Shown: positions 44,650 through 57,529 of the stretch, piece after piece | Layout of the letters: every line of letters starts with the position of its first letter | Numbering within the stretch: the first letter of the stretch is position 1 | Assembly: GCF_036850765.1 (NCBI RefSeq) | Contig: NC_089490.1 | Coordinates: 275,976,482 to 276,040,481, forward strand | Reading direction: 5' to 3' | Origin: Saccopteryx bilineata | Lineage: Eukaryota > Chordata > Mammalia > Chiroptera > Emballonuridae | Length of the DNA: 64,000 nucleotides | The notes under the pieces: generated by a model | Databases searched by the model: none | The model's input: only the letters and a program-made list of their open reading frames with translations | Told to the model about the DNA's origin: nothing | Program-made: the position numbers and the translations under genes

Positions 44650-45308
44650 ATGTCTATATTAGTGTTGATACATGCAATCACTCATTAATAACTCAGCAAG
44701 AATAACATATGGTGTTGAATATTCTGTGAAATTAGATCAATCTCAAAAAATCTGCTTTAGGAATTCTTCCCTGCCATGACTGACAGTTTGCATGAGTTAC
44801 TTTAAAGTGTCCACAATTTTTTTTTCAATCTTTTGTGAGAAAACAGGTTCTGAAAGTTCTACATATTGAAATCCCTGTGCAGCCTTGTGATTGTGGCGAC
44901 AGAGGTTTTAGGATGGGTCCAAAAGCCACAGAACAGTTTTGAAAAGAAGTTGGTCATGATTTAAAACATTGTTACCTTAAAATTTTCCACCATGTCTAAA
45001 AGACCCTTACTCATTCACACATCGCTGCTCACTGTCTTTGACAGTTTGTGCCAGATCATGTCTTATGTTTCACTCCCTGTATTTTTTCATCCCAAGTTAT
45101 CAGATATGCTTTGAAATGAGGTTTCCCTTTTCAATATAATTTATAAAAATTGTATTTTCTTACTGTAGAACATTTAGTAAATGCAAAAAACTCGAAGGTA
45201 GAAATATTACAAAGAATTCCAGTCATTTTTTGTACCTATTTTAAAACATAACTCTGCGGTGTTTTCAGACTAGTATATTTTATTACATTTTAAATTAAAT
45301 GTTAGTTT
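44650..45308. other. Unassigned stretch
   Basis: Nothing recognisable. Confidence 0.35.
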
Positions 45309-45311
45309 TTG

Positions 45312-45686
45312 GACCCTGGCCAGTTGGCTCAGAGGTAGAGCGTCGGCTCAGTTGTGGAAGTCCCGGGTTCGATTCCTAGCCAGGGCACACAGGAGAAGCG
45401 CCCATCTGCTTCTCCACCCTTCCCCCTCTCCTTTCTATAATATCTCTTCCCCTCCTGCAGCCAAGGGTCCATTGGAGCAAAGTTGGCCCGAACACTGAGG
45501 ATGGCTCCATGGCCTCTGCCTCAGGTGCTAGAATGGCTCTGGTTGTAACAGAGCAACGCCCCAGATGGGCAGAGCATCGCCCCCTGGTGGGCATGCCGCG
45601 TGGATCCCGGTCAGGCTCATGTGGGTACCTGTCTCTCTGCCTCCCCGCTTATCACTTCAGAAAAATACAAAACAAACAAAGAAAAA
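45312..45686 (+). mobile_element. tRNA-derived SINE, long family A
   Basis: A box 'tggctcagaggtagagcg', B box 'ggttcgattcc', then 'cagggcacacaggagaagcgcccatctgcttctccacc' and a shortened C/T block. The central modules, 'gggcagagcatcgccccctggtgggcatgccgcg' and an A-rich tail follow. Likely duplication around gttagttttt (45301) and gttattttt (45693), imperfect. Confidence 0.92.
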
Positions 45687-45699
45687 CCCACGTTATTTT

Positions 45700-45985
45700 T
45701 AAATTATTGGTAATAAATATATGCTCATTGTAGAAAACTGGAAAAACACAGAAAAATATATTAAAAATTACTCAGAAGTTCATGTAATAATAGAAGATTC
45801 AGTTTTAATTGGTGTAGAGTTTTGGTTTTTTTTTTCATGCATTTAAAAACTTTAGAGGTTATAAATGATATACTGATTGTAAGGAAGGTTAACTCAGAAA
45901 GAAGCACAGGTTTTTGATGAGAGAAGTTTTACAGTGGAGGTTGGTGCCAGATGGTAAATCCTTTTAATCTCTGTAAAATAATTTA
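45700..45985. other. Unassigned A+T-rich stretch
   Basis: Nothing recognisable. Confidence 0.35.
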
Positions 45986-45992
45986 TTTAATC

Positions 45993-46075
45993 CAATAATA
46001 TATATATTTTTATATATAATATAAATAATATATAATATAATAATATATAATATATAATAATATATATATATATTT
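45993..46075. repeat. (TA)n-rich imperfect microsatellite
   Basis: TA/TAATA repeats abut the oligo-T end of the following SINE and probably expanded next to or from it. Confidence 0.93.
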
Positions 46076-46438
46076 GTATTTTTCTGAAGCTAGAAATGGG
46101 GAGAGACAGTCAGACAGACTCCTGCATGCGCCTGACCTGGATCCACTTGGCACGCCCACCAGGTGGCAACGCTCTGCCTACCAGGGGGCATGGCTCTGTT
46201 GTGACCAGAGCCACTCTAGCGCCTGAGGCAGAGGCCAAGGAGCCATCCCCAGCGCCGGGGCCATCTTTGCTCCAATGGAGCCTCGGCTGCGGGAGGGGAA
46301 GAGAGAGACAGAAAGGAAGGAGAGGGGGAGGGGTGGAGAAGCAGATGGGCGCTTCTCCTGTGTGCCCTGGCCGGGAATCGAACCTGGGACTTCTGCATGC
46401 CAGGCCAACGCTTTACCACTGAGCCAACCAGCCAGGGC
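46076..46438 (-). mobile_element. tRNA-derived SINE, long family A, well preserved
   Basis: The minus strand starts 'ggccctggctggttggctcagtggtaaagcg', with B box 'ggttcgattcccgg'. All modules follow, down to 'gtttccagcttc'-type tail ('ctgaagctag' variant on plus). It is one of the youngest-looking family A copies together with 51951-52346. Several overlapping frames on both strands are chance readings. Confidence 0.94.
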
Positions 46439-46444
46439 CAAAAT

Positions 46445-47520
46445 ATTTTTGAATTATGTCTGTGCTCCTTGTGTTTGTTGTAATTGTTTCAGTTCCTTTA
46501 ATGAAATCAATTTACAATCCTCAGCTTGGATGAGGCCTTCCTTGTCTTCCATCTTGGCTAACTTTCTCCATCATTACTCCAAACGTCCTTTTTTTGTTCC
46601 TATTCATATGGGATTGCTTGCCAGGTCGGACCCCACTTTCACTGATGTAATGGCAAACCCCGCTTCGCATTAATTCTCCAGTTCCCCTGCAGCGCTGCTG
46701 GGCTTCCAGCTAGCTTATCAGAGCCCTTTCCTCAGTCACTCCCTGCTTGCCTCTTCATCTCAATCTGCCTACTCCTGAAGGCTTTCTGCTCCTCTGACAG
46801 GGGACATATCACCTTGGATCTTAGTGAGCACATTCCCCACTTGATTATCGTCTGTTCATGGTGCTAATAATGCTAAGACACATGCTCTTTCTCTAAAATT
46901 TCCTAATATTGCTCTCATTTCATTTCTTCGTGCAGTATTTATTTTCCGTGTTCTATTTTTTGCAATCTTTTTTATTTTTACAAGCCCTACATTTTGCAAC
47001 ATTTTCCCATAAGTTCTACTTTTCCCCCGATTACTGTCTGACTCTTATACTCCAAAGTCTAAGCAGATGAAGCTCATTACACTCTCCAGCCCCCACTGGC
47101 AGCAGGACGCTTTGTGCCCTGGTTCCCACCTACAGTGCGGCGCTTCAGTCCCTCTGATGCAACGTGCCAGCCCCTGTCCCCTTTGCTGCACTGTCTGCAC
47201 TGCTATTTCCGGAGCGTTGTCACCTCCAGGTGGGTGCTGGCAGTTGTGGAAATCAAAATCTCAGCTGCTTCTAGAACAAATAGCCAAGTTAAAGAGCAAC
47301 AACTAAATATTTTCCTGACTGGTAAAAAACTCAGAGCATAGGGGCCCAGGTATTTCATGCTATAGAATTAAAAATTGTAAACCTACATTTTAAAATTTAG
47401 CTAAAATAATTTATAATGTATTTAATGTACATTTTGGTAGACATGTCTTTGAAATACTGAGAGCAAAATTATGACACAAGGCCTTGACAGAAATATACTC
47501 AGAATTGCTGCTTTTGTTTT
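46445..47520. other. Unassigned stretch
   Basis: No exon or repeat family is recognised. Confidence 0.35.
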
Positions 47521-47524
47521 ATAG

Positions 47525-48010
47525 ATCAGACTGATTTTTATTGTGCTATCACAAATTATCATGAACTTAGTGGCCTTAACACAAACATAGTATCTTTAGT
47601 TCTTTAAGTTGAAGTCTGACAAGGCTCTCACTGGACTAAAATGATGGCACAGAGAAATCCGTGTTTCTCTCTGAACATTTTCTCTCGGGGAGAATTTATT
47701 TGCTTGCCCTTTCCAGCTTCTAGAAGCCACCCACCATGTTTGGTTCTTAGCCCCCCCCCCTTCCATCTCAAAGCCAGCGGTGGCAGGCCACGTCTCACAT
47801 CAAGCTGTGTCTTCCACCACATCTGTCTGGCTTTTCTTCAGTCAGTGCCTCTCTCTCTAACCCCAGCTGGGAAAGAGTCTTCACTGTTAAGGACTCACGT
47901 GATTACACTGGATCCACCTACAGAATCCAGAATAATCCTCTCATCGCAAGGTCTCTATTCTGAATTGCATCTGCAAAGTCCATTTTGCCAGGTAAGGTAA
48001 TATACTCATG
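47525..48010 (-). mobile_element. MaLR-type LTR relic
   Basis: Plus-strand order 'atcacaaattatcatgaacttagtggccttaacac', 'ccagcttctagaagccacccaccatg', 'tctcaaagccagcggtggcaggcc', 'aaggactcacgtgattacactggatccacc' and 'ctgcaaagtccattttgccaggtaaggtaa' fits a MaLR-type LTR in reverse. The 119-codon plus frame across it is incidental. Confidence 0.6.
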
Positions 48011-48014
48011 GACT

Positions 48015-49835
48015 TGGGGATTAAGCAGTTAACATCTCTGGGAGGCGATTGTTCTGTTTATCACAAAAAGTAAAGCTGGAAAACATTAACTCATAAGAAC
48101 AGTGACGTTGAAAGGTAAAGAACTCCGCATTACATTTGTAAGTGTTTGGTGTCTTGTTTTCATAAAAGAGAATGGTTTGTTTGCAGGAAACTTTTTTACA
48201 ACAGAGTTGGGAAAAAGCCCTTGCAGAAAAAAATATTACAGAAGGCATATTTACCAATTCTTGACAGACCACTCTTATGGTCAACTTCCAACTTTTCTTA
48301 CTGGAGATTTATAAACAAGACATTCTTTTTTATCCTGAGAATTTTGAACCCTGGATCTTTGTAATAAAGCAAGAATTCAACATTTCATTTTCACTTGATA
48401 GTGAAGATCATATGATATTAGAGAATAACTCAGATCACAGTTCCTGGACTCCATCCTGGTGAGTCAGATATGAATTATTTTCTCAAGGAATTCCTTCTTC
48501 CTAAAAACATTACACGTTCTGCAGTCCGGAGCTTGAATGGGTATACAACTCAACAGACAGACAAGGTTTGGAAGTTCTGAACTGACATTTAATTATTTCA
48601 AATTCAAGTTTGGTTGTTCTATAAATTTCGTCATGTTCTTTCAATATCAAGGGCATTTCATTAGGAGCTGCTACTTTAATTCTACTTTAATTTCTATGAT
48701 GTGTTTTGCCCATTTCACTGACAGTGGCTTCTCCTGAGCCACAATTCATGTCAATCAAGCAGCCTTGAACAGACACCAAGGAATTTCTTAATTGCCACTG
48801 AATCTGCAAGGCAATTCTGATGCAGTTCATCACAAAGACACTAATTTTCAAAACTGAGCAGATCATTTAAAATAGGCCAGATTATGCTAAAGTGAAAAAT
48901 GACACTAAACTCTGTCAAGAGAGCATGGTAAGAGTTTTTTCATTGCCACAGGTCTTAGTGCCTGTCTGAGCGCTTTACCTTCATTCTGTGGTTCAGATTT
49001 TCAGGCTATTTGCTTGGATTGTGGGGCATTTCATTTTGACATGTGTTCCCCCAGCCACGGTAGCAGGAGAAGAGAGAAACAGAGAGGCAATATCAGCAAT
49101 GATAAGCTTCAATGAGGAAAAAGACACAGGTTACTATTTGCTCGTCACAAGCCAGAAATATTCATAAGGCCAGGATTCATCTTGCAGAGCAGGGAGTTTA
49201 CTCCTCTGTAAACCTGGAAGTAGAGAAGAAAGGAGTGTCAGTTTAGAAATCTCTCCCATTCTGAGCAATGGAATGCTTCTCTGGAGGACATAAAGCAATG
49301 ACTTCTGCCTCAGATCTGCTGTCTTCAACATCTGCATATATCTCCCTTTGATGAGATTTTTTAGTGGCAAACATTTTTTCCTCAGAAATGAATAAACTTC
49401 AATTTAGGATCTTGTCTCATATTATAAAATAAAACCTTCTTAGTGTATAAATTCCAGCAAACAGAATGATTAACATGAATTTTTAAATGTAGCTCCCCAC
49501 CCACGTCAAATAGCCATTTTTTTGCAGTTTACATTAAACCTATTTTTGGAAGTATATTTAACAGTGTTTTATTTACTAGGTTGTAGGCTTTATAAGATTC
49601 TTTGTGGTCTCTAGTCATATTGTTGCGTGACATCCTTTCTTTCTGATTATTATACAGCTTGTGTTCAATATTGACTTGAAATAGAGAAATGTGAACAATA
49701 AAGTAAAAAGCATCCCTGGTTTCATATACAGAAATAACCATAGTTTCTATTCCAGGTTCTTGCAAGGTAAATGGAGTAACACATATATTGACCCCCCAGA
49801 GGTGTAAGCCCACAGAAACCCACAGGATCTACACT
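48015..49835. other. Unassigned stretch
   Basis: No exon or repeat family is recognised. 48740-48900 is unusually free of repeat-like sequence. Confidence 0.35.
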
Positions 49836-49869
49836 GGGAGTCACAGAACTAACTTCTTTTCCAAATTAT

Positions 49870-49995
49870 TGAAGGAAAGTATGTTAAAAATAGGTTCCTG
49901 GGCCACTCGCCAGGTTTAATACATCAAAATTTCTAGGTATGAGGTTCAAGAATATATCATTTTAACAAGCTCCCTAAACATTTCTTACACAGCCA
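49870..49995 (+). mobile_element. MER5-like hAT relic
   Basis: 'gggccactcgccaggtttaatacatcaaaatttctaggtatgaggttcaagaatatatcattttaacaagctccctaaac' follows the order of MER5A-type hAT-Charlie relics. Confidence 0.6.
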
Positions 49996-49999
49996 ACTC

Positions 50000-50380
50000 A
50001 GTCCAATTCCAAAAACAGATGTTTGGAAGCCATTAGTCTATATTATGATTATTGATTGTTTTAAATTTATTTTTCTCTTTCCCTCATATGCAACATTCAA
50101 CCCAACTACAAGCTCTGTAGCTTCTACCAACACCATGTATCTCAAAATAAAAACAATACAAAAAAAACACAACTGACTAATAACACCACTTACCCATCTT
50201 GCAACCATCATGGGCAAACAACCATCATCTCTTGACTGGACAACAACAACAGCTTCCTCAGTAGCTTAGTAGTCTCAGTCTTAGATGGTCCAACATCATC
50301 ATACTGTCTGTTACTGTCCTTTGGTTCCCACTGCAGTGACAATAAACTATCACTGCGTTTCCTAGGCTTGTAAAGTGATA
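50000..50380. other. Unassigned stretch
   Basis: Nothing recognisable. Confidence 0.35.
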
Positions 50381-50384
50381 CGTC

Positions 50385-50520
50385 AGGGGTTCTTAAACAC
50401 TCCTTTGCAGTTTTGCCCACTGGAAGAAGCCAGGAATGCTACTAGCCATCCTACAGTGCACAGGGCAGCACCCACAATACATTGCCAGTCCCCAAATGTC
50501 AGTAGCACTGACAGTAAAAA
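50385..50520 (-). mobile_element. MER20-like hAT relic
   Basis: It starts with a hAT-type end, caggggttctt. It then reads 'ccaggaatgctactagccatcctacagtgcacagggcagcaccca' and 'ccccaaatgtcagtagcactgac', the reverse of the MER20 order ('atttgggg... ctgtcctgtgcattgtaggatg'). Confidence 0.62.
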
Positions 50521-50524
50521 GTTC

Positions 50525-50965
50525 TGTTCTATGCAACCTGGCTCTTCTACCAACCATGTGCTTATTCAGCATTATTGCCATTACTTTTCCCCCATTTTCC
50601 CATCTGTAGAATTTACCAAGCTCATTTCCACATCAGAAATGTCCTACTTGCTTGCAGAAGAGCCAGAGTGGAAATCCCCCACTGCTCCCCACCCTCCAGC
50701 TTGCATCAGGGTTTGTATGAGCGTGAAATAAGCTTTGAGTGTGCAGACCCACTGAGATGCAGGGCTGTTTGTCCTCACAGAATATTCTGTTCTAGCCTAA
50801 CTCATACTATTGCACACTTAGTGTAACATAACTTTTAGATGCCCTGGAAACCCCCAAAATGTGTGTGGCTTGCTTTCTTGCATTATTTACCTTCTTGTGG
50901 TGGTCTGGAAACAAACCTGCAATGTGTCCAAGGTATGCCTGTCTAATGGTGCACACAGGTACCCA
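50525..50965. other. Unassigned stretch
   Basis: Nothing recognisable. Confidence 0.35.
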
Positions 50966-50974
50966 TAGAAAGTA

Positions 50975-51206
50975 CGGCACCGACGGTGAGCCACGATGTT
51001 AATTACAGACTTTGGGTGATCATTAGGTATGAATGTAGGCTCATCAATTGTAACAAAGGTATCACACAGCTGGGGAGTGTTGACAGCAGGTGGGGTGGGA
51101 GGCTGTGATAGGTGGAGGTGGAGGGTGTGTGAAAAATCTGTGCCTTCTACTGAATTTTGATGAGAACCTAAAACTATTAAAAAAATAAAGTGTTTAAAAA
51201 AATGTC
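50975..51206 (+). mobile_element. L1 3'UTR fragment
   Basis: 'gttaattacagactttgggtgatcattag', 'taggctcatcaattgtaacaaaggtatcacac' and 'ctgaattttgatgagaacctaaaactattaaaaaaataaag' are a classic old L1 3' end with its polyadenylation-like tail. Confidence 0.88.
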
Positions 51207-51209
51207 ACA

Positions 51210-51930
51210 GGAAAAGTCACATTTTCTGCCTGTCTGATCTCGGAGGGGTTAAGACATATATTCTTTATCTCCCAGGTTTAACAGGGAGTTTCCAAATGCT
51301 AGTCTCCTGGGATTGAGTTTTAAACAAATTATGTTTATATTCCCCATGAATTTCACTGTTTGTAATGTGTGAGCATGAGACAAGGACTGACCTCTGAAAT
51401 GCCTGTAATAACATTTCTTAACGCTCCAGATCCAAATTGGTAAGGAAGGTGATGACACTTGCTTCAGTGGACGGCTGAGATTAATTGTACGCAGAGTGCC
51501 CAGAGGACTCCCCGGCACATCAGGAACCCTGTAAGTTTCCTGGCCTGGCCTGTGGTTTTTGCATTTATAGCTTGGTCTAGTGAGAGCACAGATCAGATTT
51601 TCAAGTGCTGATCAACTGATGGGAATCAGGGAACAGAGTCCCTCTGCTGAAATTTTCTTCAACAAGGGAAAGAGAGAGACAGAATGGAACTCACAGAAAC
51701 AGGGGGAGGAGAAAAGGCTGTTTGTTTACTTTTCATTAAGGAGATGTCCATGTTTTTGAAACCCCTGAGAGTAATTCAGTCACCCAATTTAGATGTTGAT
51801 GCTTGTGTCCACTTTGTGAGGACTTGAGGTTTTTGGTCACTGTCCCAGGATCATGGAGGGCATGAGGTTCAGTGTGGCAGAAATGATACAAATGTTTCAG
51901 ATGGTGTCCTGTGTCTTTGTGACCCGGAAA
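51210..51930. other. Unassigned stretch
   Basis: Nothing recognisable. Confidence 0.35.
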
Positions 51931-51950
51931 ACAGCAGCAAGGAATGTTTT

Positions 51951-52346
51951 TTTTTTAATTTTTTAAATTTTTTTCTTTCTTTCTTTCTTTTTCTGAAGTT
52001 GGAAACAGGGAGGCAGTCAGACAGATTCCCGCATGCGCCCGACCGGGATCCACCCGGCACGCCCACCAGAGGGTGATGCTCTGCCCATCCTGGGGTGTCG
52101 TTCTGCCGCAATCAGAGCCATTCCAGCACCTGAGGCAGAGGCCACAGAGCCATCCTCAGTGCCCAGGCAAACTTTGCTCCAATGGAGCCTCAGCTGCGGG
52201 AGGGGAAGAGAGAGACAGAGAGGAAGGAGAGGGGGAGGGGTGGAGAAGCAGATAGGCGCCTCTCCTGTGTGCCCTGGCCGGGAATTGAACCCGGGACTCC
52301 CGCACGCCAGGCCGACGCTCTACCACTGAGCCGACTGGCCAGGGCC
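51951..52346 (-). mobile_element. tRNA-derived SINE, long family A, well preserved
   Basis: The minus strand starts 'ggccctggccagtcggctcagtggtagagcg', with B box 'ggttcaattcccgg' and all family modules. The A-rich end appears on the plus strand as oligo-T with (TTTC)n. Perfect 15-bp duplication agcaaggaatgtttt at 51936-51950 and 52347-52361. Confidence 0.96.
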
Positions 52347-52364
52347 AGCAAGGAATGTTTTAAG

Positions 52365-53500
52365 GCAAGTTTCTAAGCAGGACCTTGTATCCCATCTATT
52401 CTCATTGGCTCATCAGGTGACCATGACTCATCACTAATATTATCTGAGGTAAGATAGTTTTATAAAAGCACAAAATTAAATTAAATCTCCAGTAAAACAA
52501 AAAGACACTTATGAATCTTTTGGTAGCTGTGAATTAGAATTTTTGTCTAGGACATCACAGGAAACTATCAACTGTGATGTGTTCTTCAGTGCAACAGTTA
52601 AACTTAGATGACTGTGCTGGTTTTAGAGGAGAAAATTGGAGAAATCTAGAAGCTTCCATCATGTCACACTTAAAAGTTTGGCAAAAAAAAGTGTAATTTA
52701 CAATTATCTTTACAAAAGCCTAAAGTGCACTAAAATCTAAAATGGTCAGATTTTCAAATTTCCCCCCAAAAGATTTTAAAGTATCTTGGGCATCTGTCAT
52801 GTCTATTGCCATGTACAATACATTTGCTAATATTGGGTTAGTGATTTAATGGAAAGAAAGCAAATAAGTCAGAATAATGTGGGTTTTTTGAGTATTTTGT
52901 GGGCTACATATCTGCTACTGCTTCCAGGGCTTTGATTTTGCAATTTTGTAGAATCCTGATGAGATATGAAGAAAGCCTAGAAAACAAGTGAATCCCCACA
53001 CTGGCAGGGACCAGTCAGCTGAAAGGATGTAGCGAGGGCTCTCGGCACCATGGGGGTTTCTCTTGACCCAGCATTTTAGAATATCCTTATTTTAAAGCAT
53101 CTGATCGCAGACTGTCAGAAAGTTGGCGTGGCACCACTTCCGGAATGGAATAAGCAACGCGGCTGCAGGGCTACCGTGTAAAGAAACCTGATTAACTTCG
53201 ATCAAAGCATACTTTGTCTGATGGTCTTAAATATTCAGAAGAAAAGGGTTTGGTAACCTAGAAGGACGTTTTGTAAAACAAAGTAATCTTTGTCATATTG
53301 GCTGGAAAAGGCAAGGCAAGAAAGTAGTCATGGTCTTACTACAGGAAAAAAGGAAAACACGTTTACTTTGAGTGAGTTCATAAAAACTAAAAAAACTAAA
53401 GCAGCACGGATAAACAGCCTGTGCATGAATGTTACAATTTATGGTGGTGGTGGTTTTTGTTTTGTTTTGTTTTGTTTCTGGCAGAGGGCGGAAGAGTTCA
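52365..53500. other. Unassigned stretch
   Basis: No exon or repeat family is recognised. A (TTTTG)n run lies at about 53456-53478. Confidence 0.35.
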
Positions 53501-53509
53501 CAGTTTTTT

Positions 53510-53640
53510 ATTGTATGCACAATGCAAGGCATTTTGCACATCCAGGTGGTTCATCAGCTCTTCTCAAAATCCCTGTAACAAAGCGTGTGTCCTACTTTTT
53601 GGAGATGAAACAACTGAGTTGCAGAGAGGCTGAGTAGCGT
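53510..53640 (+). mobile_element. MIR SINE relic
   Basis: 'gcaaggcattttgcacatccaggtggttcatcagctcttctcaaaatccctgtaac' plus 'ggagatgaaacaactgagttgcagagaggctgagtagc' is a clear MIR order. Confidence 0.7.
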
Positions 53641-53644
53641 GCTG

Positions 53645-56005
53645 GACCGTGCCTCCAGGGGGTGCTGGAGAATGCCTCTGTTTGGGACCCCCTCTTTGTT
53701 AGACAGCAGCTCTTAAGAGACTGACCCCCTCAAGTCGATGGGGGTCAGGGTTAGTGCAGAAGGGTTAAGGCAGCATCTGTGCAGTGGCTCCCCAAGGCAC
53801 AGGCCTGGAGGCCATCTGGGAGGGGCCAATGAGGTAATTTTTAAGTTCTGCTAATCTTAAGAACCTCTTTTTTAAAATGACAGATTTCTTCACTCTACTC
53901 CTCAGAAAAGTTTGGTTCAAGAGGTCTTTGTTGTGATCCAGGAATCTGTACTTTTGAAAGCCCTCTGAAGATGACCTCTGGTGAGCGGGACATCTCTGGC
54001 CTTTGTTACATTTACTGCTGTGACTTACATCTGGTATTGAGCCAGTGGTTGTCATAGTTTTTTCTATTCACCTTTATCCTCTTCATCTTTGCCTTCTTAA
54101 TCTCTCTGAGTTAATTAAATACAAAAAGTAGAGAGAATGACAGAACAAACAGTCACACAACCACGACAAGAAATGCCACTGTTCCCTATTTGTATTATGT
54201 CACAACTTTGACTATGAAGTTGGAGTTTTCCTTCTGCTTCTGCAATCTGCTCCCTGTTCTGGCCCTTTCTTGTTCAAAGTTGTCTTCCCGACATGATCAT
54301 ACAACCGGCACAAATGAAGATAGGGTCACATGATTTGCTTAAAAATCAATTTCCCTCTTCAAACCTTATTTGATCGAGGTCTCACCTGCAAAGAAATGGA
54401 AGCAACCACAAAAGCCCTCACCTTATCCAAACTAGTCCCCGCCAAGAATCAGCTCATCAAGAAACAATCAGACCCGTCTTCCTGCTGCTCAGAGGAGGAG
54501 GAGACAGAGGGCAAATAGAGACCCCGGAACTGACCCGGCTTCCTACCTGGAGAGCAGATTTCTTAAAATTATGTGAGACCGAAATAGTCCTGCACTCTGA
54601 GCTCTTTGAAAATTCATTTTGTAGGCTGCTGTTAAGTACAAATGTAAACACATACACTCTTCAATTAGCACAGCTCAGCTCAGGCTGAAGTTTCAATTCC
54701 CTCAAAATATACCTTGGAACAAATCAGCACAAATTTGTGTTACCTCCCGTGGTCAGCCTGAATTCACAGAAATTGCATTTTATGATACCCTGTGGTCACT
54801 GAAAATTGCCCACCATTAACCTTCCTTACCAATAAATCACTAGAATTGTAGAAGGTAATTTCAGAGACCTGTGGGTGGGCCAAAGCAATAAAGGTTGAGT
54901 GAAGGGCCAGCATTTTCACAAGAAGCCCCTTAATGTAGATTCCTTCTAGAGATGCTAAAGAGATGCCATTTTTTAAATCTGAAGCTTGTCACTACTTAAC
55001 TTACCAGAAAGTGATGAGCACTTCATTCAGACACTTAACACCATACTTTTCATTTTTCAGTGTAAATTTCATGTTGTCTACAAGACCCCTGTGGATGGAG
55101 CAAGGGGAACATCCCTGTCCCTCCCATGCTGGTGAGGATGGCAAAGCATAGAGAGGACACATGACTCAGCCAAGGTCACCATTGATAAATGATAAACCAA
55201 AGCAAAAATATAAACTTTCCCAACCTAGTGTTTTCTTTTCTTCTTCTTGGATGATTATACTTCATTGGAAACTCGTTAGATTCTTCTCTGAGAATAGATA
55301 AAGGTAAAAATTGAGGATGTTAGCAAGATCTTCTGGAATGTTCAATGGATCATCACTAGAGAACATGGTCACTGATATCTCATTGCTGCCAGGAAGGGAC
55401 TACAGAACAGCCCTGGTAAACATACATTCTTGGGATTTACTTTTTCATCTTTGAACTCCCATATGGATAATGATGGAGCTAAGTGCCTCATCTGCTAAGC
55501 ATTGGTGCGTGTCCTGTGAGGTTGATTGTAGAGGGTTCCCAGGGAAGCAGAGATGCTCAAAGCTGGTCCTGGAAGCATCGCTGATGGGATTTGTTTTACC
55601 TTTACCCAGCCAAAACTATTTCATCAGTGCTGGGGGTACTTGTGCTGTGAAGCTCTGTCATTCTCCATTGTGGGCAACACAGCAAATTCAAAAAGGAATT
55701 CTAAAGACAACCTTACCTTTGCTGGTGGCACCAGTCTTTGCTCATTTCATGCAGAGGGGTGTGTTCTTCCATCCAGACACTATCTGCAAGGCTGGGCTCG
55801 TTTGCAATCATAAGACACCTACTGTCTGCACATATGTGGAAGAGTGTTTCAATGTCCTCATTCAACTTTCACCCAAACCTCAATAGAGACAAATACTATT
55901 CCAAGAAAACTTTTTGGTGATACATAGATTCACACACTCCAAATAAATCCTGAGATCAAAACGGGTCAGCAGAGCTAGATAACACTGTCAGGTCAGGTTT
56001 TCCAT
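53645..56005. other. Long unassigned stretch with weak relics
   Basis: A weak MER5-like patch is at about 53935-54010 ('caggaatctgtacttttgaaagccctctgaag'). An old L1-like patch may lie at 54115-54310 ('aaaaagtagagagaatgacag'). The 138-codon frame at 55470-55886 has no recognised motif. Confidence 0.35.
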
Positions 56006-56009
56006 TCCC

Positions 56010-56285
56010 TCTACACACACATGTTCACACACTCACCCACTCACACACCCCACACATCACACAAGCCTATCCACACATATGTTTACACTCACCATACACT
56101 TACACATGCACTCACACTCATGCACACACTCATACATTCATGTGTTGCAACACCTTCAATACACACATGCTCATCACACACACTCAAGCACATATATATG
56201 CACACAGTTCACACATACACACCCACAATACACATCCACACACCATACATACACATAGATAACACACACACAAACAGATACCCAC
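56010..56285. repeat. Imperfect (CA)-rich tract, about 275 bp
   Basis: Interrupted CACA/CACT/CATACA units. The 92-codon frame over it is simple-repeat translation (His/Thr-rich). Confidence 0.93.
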
Positions 56286-56289
56286 AGAA

Positions 56290-56500
56290 TTGTTCCTAAT
56301 AAATGGCCATTCCAGGGCTACCCACCTGTCCTGAGGCCTTTATAGAACAGTCCTGACCTTCACCGTGGTGCCCACCATAGGACAGCCTGAGGCTGTAGTG
56401 AATGCATGGACAATAATGGGCGGGCGCCATATGGACCATCACTCTCTGATTTCAGTGCTGAGAGTAGCTGTAAATTGTCAGCGTTCAGATTGACCTGGGT
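56290..56500. other. Unassigned stretch
   Basis: Nothing recognisable. Confidence 0.35.
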
Positions 56501-56504
56501 TTAT

Positions 56505-56685
56505 ACTGTTTGTCTATCTTTTTTAAATCTCTGACCCCCTTTACCCTTTTCTCCCACTTTTCACCTCCAACCTTTGGCAGTCACCAATCTGTTCTCTGTA
56601 TCTGTAACCTGGTTTTTGTTTGTTTCGTTGGTTGGTTTTGTTTAATATCCCACATATAAGACTCATCATATGTATTAGGCTCTGG
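56505..56685 (-). mobile_element. L1 3'UTR fragment
   Basis: 'tctcccacttttcacctccaacctttggcagtcaccaatctgttctctgtatctg' and 'aatatcccacatataag' on plus are reverse-complement L1 3' sequence. Confidence 0.7.
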
Positions 56686-56689
56686 TAGA

Positions 56690-57525
56690 GCCTCTGGGTT
56701 TCGGTGAATGTTTGTTTTGAGATAAGTCTGATGCAGATAGCTATACAAACTTAAATATCAAATTTTGACATGTTTTGGCAAACCTTCTTCCATCTGAGTC
56801 ATAGTATGAGAATGAATCACCTGTTCAGCAGCAGTTACAAGAATGGACAGTATGATGGCATATGATGTGTGTTTTTAATGGGAGATCAGTTCTGAGACAT
56901 GAGTATTTCTAAAAAAGGCAAATCTTGCATGCTTCTGGTACTCCCACCATCATGAATGAGGGACAAGGAGGGTCGAGGTCCCCTGTGCTTCAGCACCAGC
57001 TTCTCCTTGTGGCCAGGGCTCCACCCCTTAGAGCCAAGTTCCTCCCTGGTCTCTTTTTCAGTGCCTTTAGAGGTTTTTTCCAGTTTGATTTCCTTTGGGA
57101 TGAGCAAGTCTAACAAGTTTTGTTGTATGTCCATTGATAGTGTTTCCAGAATTTCTGAGTGTGAACTTGCCGCTAAAAGATGATAAGCCCCTGTCTGTTT
57201 TGTAGCATTCAGCTTCGAGTGTGGGGGCAGCAATGGAGGCCACAGCCCTTGTTCCCAGGGGTCCTGCAAAGTGTTAGAAAAGAACTGAAACCTTTTGTTT
57301 GGATAACCTACCTAGTAGGAGCCCAGGAGATTCAAACAGAAGGAGAGGAGCCAGGAAGTAGGCATCCTCTGGAGACATTCCTGACCTGCCAGCAAGAGGG
57401 GTAGGCAGATATAGACAGGACAGTACCAGGGTGAACAGTTTCTGCAGTAGGTAACCCACCTGATACCTCTCCAATGGTTATGCTCTCCTAAGTCACTGTC
57501 TAGCACCATGTTTATTTCCTTGGAG
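56690..57525. other. Unassigned stretch
   Basis: No exon is recognised. The 127-codon minus-strand frame (56886-57269) has no family-like motif. Confidence 0.35.
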
Positions 57526-57529
57526 GGGG

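Noticed and set aside
55470..55886. 138-codon frame as a possible exon
   Set aside because: No recognisable domain and no convincing splice signals; remains unassigned.
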